From assembly GCA_009783975.1 (NCBI GenBank), contig WRCL01000021.1:1-12189 (forward strand): 12,189 nt of DNA, given 5' to 3'. A model generated the notes under the pieces. That model had not been told where the DNA came from, did not search any database, and saw nothing but the letters and a program-made list of their open reading frames with translations. A program made the translations under genes and the position numbers. Origin of the DNA: Micrococcales bacterium. GTDB lineage: Bacteria; Actinomycetota; Actinomycetes; Actinomycetales; Cellulomonadaceae. Of this stretch, positions 7,245 to 12,189 are shown in pieces. The stretch's first letter is position 1. Each line of letters opens with the position of its first letter.

Positions 7245-7250
7245 CGATAT

Positions 7251-8993
7251 GTGAGCTGGCCCACGTCCCCGCCCCCCAGTGGTGACGCGCCGCGTGCAGC
7301 CCGGCACCGTGGACCAGAGCCCACCGACACGCAGGCCGACCGTCCTCGTGCACGGCACGCCGCCGGCGGCGATGGCGCGGCCGTCGCGAGAGCCGCCGCG
7401 TCCCAGGCGTACAACGGCGCCCCGGCACGGCCGGTCCCGCCCGACGTCCCCCCAGCAGGCAACCCGGTCCGGCTCACCACACCGCGGTCGTCGCCGGCGG
7501 TCCAGCGGGCGATCCCCACATTGCCGCAACCGGCCCCCGGCCTCCGGCTCACCAAGGACGACCCCGCACCACCACAACCGGCTGACTGGCCACGTGACCG
7601 GCCTGCCCCGGACACCTCGCGCGAGACCGCGGCGGCCCAACGCAGCCAGTGGGTCCCCCGGCACACCCCCACGTCCGTGGTTGCCCCGGCGTGGGAGACT
7701 CCGCCGTGGGAACAAGACGTGGAACCACGCCACGACACGCGGCGAGGGTACGACGACCCGTACGACGGCCCATACGACGACCTGTACGACGAACGACGCT
7801 TCCCCGAAGCGCAGACGCCGGCCCGTCCCCGGCTGGGCGCACCAACACGTCCGCCGCCCACGTCATGGCAGTCGCCTTTGCCAGCGCTGGAGCTGCCGCG
7901 CAAGAAACGCACGTGGCAGCCGCCGTGGCCTCGGGTCGGGTCGGCTGCCCGGCGTCCCAGCAGCACCTTGGCACTGGTCTCGTTGGTCATGGGTGTGGCA
8001 TGGCTGGGCGGGGTGGGGTCGGTGGTGGGGTTGGTCGTCGGGATCATCGCCCTGGGCCGTGTCACTGCGGGCAGGGCCTCGGGCCGGGGGATGGCCCTGG
8101 CGGGGATCGCGGCGAGCACCGCGACGCTCGCCCTCAGCGGTGTCATCTTCGCCGGGCTGTACCCGCTGGACCAGGCACCGAACGCGGCGCGGCACTCTGA
8201 GAACGCGCCACCGCTGCCTGTCGCGGTGGACCCCAGCTCGCCGTACCCGGTGTACGGCTCGTCAGACCTCGTGAAGTACCTGGGCCAGCAGATGATCAAG
8301 CACGAAGACATGATCGACCTGCGTGCCTACAAGCTCTCGACCGACGCGCAGGCCATCGAAGCCGCGCTCGAAGCGGTGCTTCAGAACCCCTACGTCATGG
8401 ACGTGCGCACCTACCAGTGCGGTACGCAGGGGTGCCTGATCGTGTACGGGTACTCGGCCGCAGAGCAGACCGTGCTCCAGCGCCAGGTGCTCGAGGCGGT
8501 GACGTCGGTGCTGGCCGAGACCATCGACGAGTCGATGTCCGACGTGCAGAAGGTCACCGCCTTGAACAACTGGCTCGTCGACCACGCCCACTACGACGAC
8601 GCAGCCGCCGAGATGTTCGAGGCCCTTCCCGAGAACGCCAAAGACATCCCCCCCGAGTACCGCTACGCCTGGAACGCCGCAGGTGTGCTGCTCGACGGGC
8701 TGGGGGTGTGCGAGTCGTACGCGGAGGCGTTCTTCCTGCTCGCCAACGCCGCGGGGGTGCCGACGGTCGTCGTGTCTGGCGAGCTGTTGGCCGGCAGCTC
8801 ACCACATGCCTGGAACAAGGTCTACGTCGGCGGGCAGTGGAAAGCCGTGGACGTCACGTGGAACGACGGTCCGACGACGACCACCGCCTACCTCATGATC
8901 AACGACAACCAGTTCACTGGCGCTGCTGCCCGCAAGCAGAACAGCTTGTGGATGGCAGACCACCTCATCTCCAGCTACAACACCCCGGAGTAA
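7251..8993 (+). CDS. Membrane protein with disordered N-terminus, DUF4190-like segment and transglutaminase-like domain
   Basis: A 580-aa protein. Residues 1 to about 235 are disordered, rich in Pro/Arg/Ala, and include a YDDPYDGPYDDLYDE repeat (168-181). About 238-303 is a DUF4190-like membrane region: a Gly-rich hydrophobic segment (ALVSLVMGVAWLGG ... VVGIIALG), a polar turn (RASGRGMALAG) and a second helix. A linker and a domain with two Cys (390, 395) follow. The transglutaminase-like core is at about 475-545: GVCESYAEAFFLLANAAG with Cys487, PHAWNKVYVGGQWKAVDVTWND with His519 and Asp534 as the likely triad. Such domains act as proteases, peptide cross-linkers or cell-wall-associated enzymes; the substrate is unknown. 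The start is GTG 7251, from the -10 spacing. It is followed directly by the 158-bp inverted-repeat element. Confidence 0.85.
   Translation: MSWPTSPPPSGDAPRAARHRGPEPTDTQADRPRARHAAGGDGAAVARAAASQAYNGAPARPVPPDVPPAGNPVRLTTPRSSPAVQRAIPTLPQPAPGLRLTKDDPAPPQPADWPRDRPAPDTSRETAAAQRSQWVPRHTPTSVVAPAWETPPWEQDVEPRHDTRRGYDDPYDGPYDDLYDERRFPEAQTPARPRLGAPTRPPPTSWQSPLPALELPRKKRTWQPPWPRVGSAARRPSSTLALVSLVMGVAWLGGVGSVVGLVVGIIALGRVTAGRASGRGMALAGIAASTATLALSGVIFAGLYPLDQAPNAARHSENAPPLPVAVDPSSPYPVYGSSDLVKYLGQQMIKHEDMIDLRAYKLSTDAQAIEAALEAVLQNPYVMDVRTYQCGTQGCLIVYGYSAAEQTVLQRQVLEAVTSVLAETIDESMSDVQKVTALNNWLVDHAHYDDAAAEMFEALPENAKDIPPEYRYAWNAAGVLLDGLGVCESYAEAFFLLANAAGVPTVVVSGELLAGSSPHAWNKVYVGGQWKAVDVTWNDGPTTTTAYLMINDNQFTGAAARKQNSLWMADHLISSYNTPE
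7749..7796 (+). repeat. Four tandem 12-bp repeats coding Tyr-Asp-rich tetrapeptides
   Basis: TACGACGACCCG-like units at 7749-7760, 7761-7772, 7773-7784 and 7785-7796 encode YDDP, YDGP, YDDL and YDER in the cytoplasmic tail. Like the array in the previous gene, it is in frame and may vary in copy number. Confidence 0.75.
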
Positions 8994-9151
8994 GGGCTCG
9001 CCGATCAACAACCTGGTCATGTGCGTGGTCGCAGGTGCGTGCAGCGCAAGGCGGCTGACCGCTGGACGGCCGGAGGTCTTTCGAGGGAGGCCAACGCAGC
9101 GATGTGCGTGCCCGGGCTGCGCACATGACCAGGGTGTTGATCGGCGAGCCC
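8994..9151. repeat. 158-bp element with 32-bp inverted-repeat ends (MITE-like or terminator)
   Basis: The left end (8994-9025) and the right end (9120-9151) are inverted copies matching at 31 of 32 bases, beginning GGGCTCGCCGATCAACA on each side. The 94-bp interior has no credible reading frame. The left end starts directly after the TAA stop of the transglutaminase-like gene (8991-8993). The outer bases are shared with the 41-bp hairpin at 1525-1565, so this is a repeat family. RNA copied from it would fold into a long hairpin that could end transcription before the feo promoter. No clear target-site duplication is seen at the borders. A small GCCC-gaa-GGGC hairpin overlaps its right edge (9148-9158). 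Confidence 0.8.
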
Positions 9152-9251
9152 GAAGGGCGTCTGACCAGGCAAGACATTGGAACCGTCCCCAGTGTCTGCC
9201 CGAACGGGTGGTGTGGCGGGGTTCGGGGTTTCGCGGGCTGACGAACAGGAC

Positions 9252-9257
9252 TATCCT
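9252..9257 (+). promoter_or_regulatory. Candidate -10 element of the feo operon promoter
   Basis: TATCCT fits TANNNT. TTTCGC at 9229-9234 is a weak -35 candidate with a 17-bp spacer. The predicted start of transcription (about 9264) falls inside the iron box at 9262-9280 and would leave a leader of about 31 nt. Between the repeat element (ending 9151) and this promoter I see nothing further. Confidence 0.5.
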
Positions 9258-9261
9258 CGTG

Positions 9262-9280
9262 TGAGGTAAGGCTTCCCTAA
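9262..9280. promoter_or_regulatory. DtxR/IdeR-type iron box upstream of feoAB
   Basis: The 19-bp sequence TGAGGTAAGGCTTCCCTAA fits 17 of 19 positions of the known DtxR/IdeR consensus TWAGGTWAGSCTWACCTWA (by hand count). It lies just downstream of the -10 and 14 bp before the feoA start, ideal for blocking transcription when Fe2+ loads the repressor. The regulator gene itself is not in the window. Confidence 0.85.
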
Positions 9281-9294
9281 CGAGCAGGTGCTGC

Positions 9295-9519
9295 GTGGAC
9301 CTCACGACCTTCCCCGCCGGGCACGAGGCCCGGATCGTCGCCCTGGACGCCGAACCTGCGCTCGCGCTGCGGATGAGCGAGCTGGGGCTGCGGGTCGGGG
9401 CCGTCGTGCGCGTCGTGCACCACGCACGTGGCGGGGGCCGGGTCGTGGCCGTCGGCGCTGACCGGATCGCCCTGGACGTGGCCGCGTGCCGCGGTGTGCA
9501 CCTGGCACCAGTGCCGTGA
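9295..9519 (+). CDS. feoA: Ferrous iron transport protein A
   Basis: A 74-aa SH3-like cytoplasmic protein that assists FeoB-mediated Fe2+ uptake, probably by binding FeoB or affecting its GTPase cycle. Seen: the conserved core LRMSELGLRVGAVVRVV (about 25-41) and the closing strand DRIALDVAACRGVHL (56-70), which match the family pattern (RLxxLGLxPG, then A-L-x-x-x-x-A). The length is normal. The start is GTG 9295; only a weak purine-rich GCAGG lies upstream. Its TGA overlaps the GTG of feoB (GTGA, 9516-9519), so translation is coupled. Under the iron box just upstream it should be induced when iron is scarce. Confidence 0.92.
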   Translation: MDLTTFPAGHEARIVALDAEPALALRMSELGLRVGAVVRVVHHARGGGRVVAVGADRIALDVAACRGVHLAPVP

Positions 9520-11477
9520 AGTTCTCCTGGGGCGAGGACCTGCCCGTCGTGGCACGGATGACCGCCAAGATCCGCCGCGACGATCCGGCCGAACCAGCAC
9601 CTGACCGTGACGTGGTCGTCGCGCTGGTCGGCAACCCGAACTCTGGTAAGTCCACGCTGTTCAACTGCCTGACCGGAGCGCACCAGGTCGTCGTCAACGC
9701 CCCTGGCACGACGGTCGAGGTCGCCGCACAGGCCTGGAAAGACACCGCGGTGCAGCTGCTGGACCTGCCCGGGGCGTACTCGCTTGTGGCCCACTCCCCT
9801 GGCGAAGAGCTCACCACGCACGCAGTGACCGGCGACGACGCAGCGGACCTCGTCATCGTCGTCGTCGACGCCACCGCCTTGTCACGGTCGTTGTACCTGG
9901 CTGGGCAGGTCGGGCTCACCGGCACACCGGTCGTCGTCGCGGTGACGATGAGCGATATCGCCGCCGGGCGCGGTGTGACCATCGACACCGAGGCGCTGGC
10001 GCACCTGCTCGGGGTCGACGTCGTCGAGGTCGACCCGCGCACGGGCGCCGGGGTTGGCCAGCTGGCGGCCGCGGTCAGCGACGCCCTGGTCGCCCCCAGA
10101 CACCTGCACCTGGACGCCGCGCCCGCGGCCGACGCCGCCGTGCACGAGCACCCGCTGGCACAGGTGGACCCCCGGTTCGCCGACGCCGAGGCGTTGTTCG
10201 CCTGGGTCGCCGACGTCCAGACCCAGGTCGCCTCAACCCCCCCTGTGCGCCCGTCGCGCTCAGACAGGGTCGACGGGTGGTTGATGCGGCCGTGGGTCGG
10301 GGTGCCGGTGTTCCTGCTCGTGCTCGCGGCGGTGTTCCAGCTCGTCACCGTCGTGGCCGCACCGGCGATGGACGCGGTGAGGTGGATCGTCGCGGACTGG
10401 GCAGGTGCGTGGGTCACCCGGGGGTTGGACGCGGCCGGCGCGCCAGCGTGGGTCGTCGGGTTCGTCACCGACGGGCTGCTCGTCGGCGTGGCAACAGTGG
10501 CCTCGTTCGTCCCCCTCATCGCTGTGGTGTTCTTGGCCGTCGGAGCGCTGGAAGACTCCGGCTACCTGTCCCGGGCCTCGTTCGTCGCTGACCGTGCCAT
10601 GCGCCACCTGGGCCTGGACGGGCGGGCAGTGCTGCCGGTCGTCGTCGGGTTCGGGTGCAACCTGTCGGCGCTGGCCTCGTTGCGCACCTTGCCCAGCGCC
10701 CGCCAGCGCGCCTTGACCGCGCTGCTGCTGCCGTTCACCTCGTGCACCGCCCGGCTGGTGGTGTACCTCATGCTCGCGACGGTGTTCTTCCCGTCCTACG
10801 CCGGGCTCGTGGTCTTGGCGATGTACGTGCTGTCGGCGGTGCTCGTGGTCACCGTGGGGTTCGTGCTGCGCCACACCGGGTTCCGCGACCTGCGCCACGA
10901 ACCGCTGGTCATGGCCCTGCCGGCCTACCAGCGGCCCCGGCTCGGGGCCTTGGCATCCTCGGCGACGAGCCGCACCGCGACCCTGGTCACCGCCGCGGGG
11001 AAGGTGATCATCGTGACCTTGGCCCTGATGTGGCTGGCGATGGCGATCCCGGTCACCGGTGGGCACCACTTCGGCGACGTCCCCACCGCCGACTCGGTGC
11101 ACGGACGGGCCACCGAGGCCATCGCCGCGGTGTTCGGCCCGGCGGGGTTCGCCGACGGTGGTGCCGCCTCAGCGCTGGTCACCGGCATCGTCGCCAAAGA
11201 GGTCGTCGCCGGGTCGTTGGCCCAGACCTACGGCAGCGACGACGAACCGTGGACCGACGGGTTGCGTGCGACGTTCGAGCGCACCTCCGGCGGGCACGGT
11301 GCCGCCGCCGGCCTGGCGTTCTGCGTGTTCGTCCTGGTCTACACCCCGTGCCTGGCGACCGTCGCCGAGCTGGGGCGCCAGGTCGGCTGGCGCGCCGCGA
11401 CCGGGTCGGTCGTCGCCTCTTTGGCCCTGGCGTGGACCCTGGCCGTCATCGTCTTCCAGGTCGGGGCACGGCTGTGA
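9516..11477 (+). CDS. feoB: Ferrous iron transporter B, divergent actinobacterial form
   Basis: A 653-aa protein with an N-terminal G domain and a polytopic membrane domain that imports Fe2+ across the cytoplasmic membrane; E. coli FeoB is 773 aa. G1 is GNPNSGKS (39-46), G2 is in APGTTVE (62-68) and G3 is DLPG (83-86). The G4 position reads TMSD (144-147) where Asn-x-x-Asp is expected, and the G5 position reads DPRTGAG rather than a Ser-Ala motif. The membrane part (from about 261) keeps both gate repeats, GFGCNLSALASLRTL with Cys381 and PFTSCTARLVVY with Cys410, and the TPCLATVAELGRQVGWR end segment. GTG 9516 is chosen for the 4-bp overlap with feoA; ATG 9558 is an alternative. The FeoB identity is firm; how well the G domain recognises GTP is open. 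Confidence 0.93.
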   Translation: MKFSWGEDLPVVARMTAKIRRDDPAEPAPDRDVVVALVGNPNSGKSTLFNCLTGAHQVVVNAPGTTVEVAAQAWKDTAVQLLDLPGAYSLVAHSPGEELTTHAVTGDDAADLVIVVVDATALSRSLYLAGQVGLTGTPVVVAVTMSDIAAGRGVTIDTEALAHLLGVDVVEVDPRTGAGVGQLAAAVSDALVAPRHLHLDAAPAADAAVHEHPLAQVDPRFADAEALFAWVADVQTQVASTPPVRPSRSDRVDGWLMRPWVGVPVFLLVLAAVFQLVTVVAAPAMDAVRWIVADWAGAWVTRGLDAAGAPAWVVGFVTDGLLVGVATVASFVPLIAVVFLAVGALEDSGYLSRASFVADRAMRHLGLDGRAVLPVVVGFGCNLSALASLRTLPSARQRALTALLLPFTSCTARLVVYLMLATVFFPSYAGLVVLAMYVLSAVLVVTVGFVLRHTGFRDLRHEPLVMALPAYQRPRLGALASSATSRTATLVTAAGKVIIVTLALMWLAMAIPVTGGHHFGDVPTADSVHGRATEAIAAVFGPAGFADGGAASALVTGIVAKEVVAGSLAQTYGSDDEPWTDGLRATFERTSGGHGAAAGLAFCVFVLVYTPCLATVAELGRQVGWRAATGSVVASLALAWTLAVIVFQVGARL

Positions 11478-11683
11478 ACCGCCCCCGCCTGGCCGACGTC
11501 CTGCGCGAGACCGCGACCGGTGCGACCCCCCAGACCGTCGCCGCCCGTCTGGGCCTGGACCCCGGCCTCGTCGAGGCGATGGTCGACCACGCCCAACGCG
11601 TCGGCCTGGTGTGGACCCCCACATGCACCTCGTGCACCGCGTCGCTGCCGACGTGCGCCGGCTGCCCGCTGTCGCGGGGCTGA
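11474..11683 (+). CDS. FeoC-like small winged-helix protein with four-cysteine cluster
   Basis: A 69-aa protein whose GTG overlaps the feoB stop (GTGA, 11474-11477), the third gene of the feo operon. The N-terminal 47 residues look like a small helix-turn-helix (LADVLRETATGATPQTVAARLGLDPGLVEAMVDHAQRVG in pieces). The tail carries Cys51, 54, 61 and 64 as CX2C-X6-CX2C, able to hold an Fe-S cluster or zinc. Position and architecture match FeoC, a small protein thought to sense redox or iron and to act on FeoB, but enterobacterial FeoC spaces its cysteines differently (from memory). I therefore leave the symbol empty. It ends 6 bp before the convergent mutY stop. Confidence 0.8.
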   Translation: MNRPRLADVLRETATGATPQTVAARLGLDPGLVEAMVDHAQRVGLVWTPTCTSCTASLPTCAGCPLSRG

Positions 11684-11687
11684 CAGC
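11668..11687. terminator. Weak hairpin at the feo/mutY convergence
   Basis: GCTGTC (11668-11673) and GACAGC (11682-11687) form a 6-bp stem around an 8-nt GC-rich loop, spanning the stop of the FeoC-like gene and reaching into the 6-bp gap before mutY. No T-run follows on either strand. It could be a bidirectional stop, but the stem is short and may be chance. Confidence 0.3.
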
Positions 11688-11689
11688 AC

Positions 11690-12189
11690 CTACGACGAGG
11701 GCAGGCGGACGGTGGCGGTGGTCTTGTCGTGGACGAGCAGGCCGTCGGCGGCGAGGGCGACGACGCAGCGGTCGAGCTGGGCCGGGTCGGGCCACACGAG
11801 GTCGACGAGCGGGACTGGACCGCGGGCGTGGCGCAGGGCGGCCATGACACGGCCGCGGGCCTGGCGGTCGGTGCCGTGCCAGGGCTGACGGCGGCGGTGC
11901 TGCGCGTAGGGGTCTGGTGGACGGTCTGCGGCCAGCCATGCGCAGGTGGCGGCCAGCGGGCAGGTGGTGCACCGGGGGGTGCGGGCGGTGCACACCAGGG
12001 CGCCGAGCTCCATGAGGGCGGCGCTGGTCAGTGCGGCGGTCGGCTCGTCATCGGGCAGCAGCGCCTCGGCGGCGGCCCGCTCGGCGGCGCCCAGGTGGGG
12101 GGCAGGCAGCGCCTGGCCGTCGAACGCCCTGGCCAGGACGCGGCGCACATTGGTGTCCAAGACCACCGCACGGCGCCCGAACGCGAACG
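11690..12189 (-). CDS. mutY: A/G-specific adenine DNA glycosylase, C-terminal 165 residues (gene runs off the window)
   Basis: MutY removes adenine mispaired with 8-oxoguanine or guanine. The 5' part, including most of the helix-hairpin-helix domain, lies beyond the window. Seen: FGRRAVVLDTNVRRVLAR, whose Asp (visible residue 11) matches the E. coli catalytic Asp138, and the C-terminal 4Fe-4S loop C-X6-C-X2-C-X5-C (visible residues 66, 73, 76 and 82, in CTARTPRCTTCPLAATCAW). A short actinobacterial-type tail without a recognisable NUDIX-like domain ends at TAG 11690. MutY rather than Nth is indicated by the LDTNVRRV and CPLAATCAW patterns. Convergent with the feo operon, so only the ends of the two transcripts meet. 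Confidence 0.94.
   Translation of the reverse strand, partial: FAFGRRAVVLDTNVRRVLARAFDGQALPAPHLGAAERAAAEALLPDDEPTAALTSAALMELGALVCTARTPRCTTCPLAATCAWLAADRPPDPYAQHRRRQPWHGTDRQARGRVMAALRHARGPVPLVDLVWPDPAQLDRCVVALAADGLLVHDKTTATVRLPSS

Noticed and set aside
7197..7250. Upstream start for the transglutaminase-like gene
   Set aside because: No ribosome binding site, and the TATTGT -10 candidate lies inside this stretch; GTG 7251 fits leaderless spacing seen at the two preceding genes.
7279..8274. 331-aa open frame overlapping the transglutaminase-like gene in another frame
   Set aside because: Arg/Pro/Trp-rich shadow without a domain; the other frame holds the DUF4190-like and transglutaminase-like motifs without interruption.
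9026..9119. Interior of the 158-bp element as a small gene
   Set aside because: At 94 bp it is too short, with no start plus ribosome binding site combination and no recognisable peptide; the frames that cross it are shadows.
8799..9821. 340-aa minus-strand open frame across the inverted-repeat element and feoA
   Set aside because: It is antisense to feoA and the start of feoB, and crosses the repeat and the feo promoter; no plausible protein pattern.

Overview
The window is GC-rich chromosomal DNA from an actinobacterium, most likely a Micrococcales member of the Cellulomonas type. This rests on the base composition, frequent GTG starts, start codons set directly behind TANNNT boxes, a DtxR/IdeR-type iron box, and an ArgA-type acetyltransferase of the Rv2747 kind. 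The genus is inference. No tRNA, rRNA, CRISPR array, transposase or phage gene is visible, so most of the window looks like core or near-core genome. About a dozen genes fit together with little empty space.

Left part, all on the minus strand (1-5186), in transcription order. A two-gene ABC-2 exporter (ATPase 5186-4254, permease 4257-3424, ATGA overlap) is followed after 30 bp by a small ECF-type sigma factor (3393-2905). After 82 bp comes a single-pass membrane protein (2822-1566) that sits where an anti-sigma factor or sensor would be expected. A short hairpin repeat starts directly after its TAA stop. Beyond it lie a stand-alone glutamate N-acetyltransferase gene, argA (1456-956), for arginine biosynthesis, and the first 308 codons of glycerol kinase, glpK (925-1, running off the window).

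Middle part, plus strand (5322-8993). Exonuclease III (xthA) is divergent from the ABC operon. Two membrane-anchored proteins follow, both with long, disordered, proline-rich N-termini: one carries a Septum_form-like domain, the other a DUF4190-like membrane segment plus a transglutaminase-like domain with an apparent Cys/His/Asp triad. All three genes have a TANNNT hexamer ending exactly 6 nt before the start codon, the pattern expected for leaderless transcripts.

Right part (8994-12189). A 158-bp element bounded by 32-bp inverted repeats starts directly after the TAA stop of the transglutaminase-like gene and shares its ends with the small hairpin at 1525-1565. Next is a ferrous-iron uptake operon, feoA-feoB-feoC-like, with GTGA overlaps at both junctions, a promoter and a near-consensus DtxR/IdeR box. 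FeoB departs from consensus in its G4 and G5 nucleotide-binding motifs, and the FeoC-like protein has an unusual CX2C-X6-CX2C cluster. The window closes with the C-terminal half of the adenine DNA glycosylase gene mutY, convergent with the feo operon only 6 bp away.

I see no clear new defence or mobile system. The best leads are the repeat family that abuts TAA stops, the exporter/sigma/membrane-protein operon, and the divergent Feo system.
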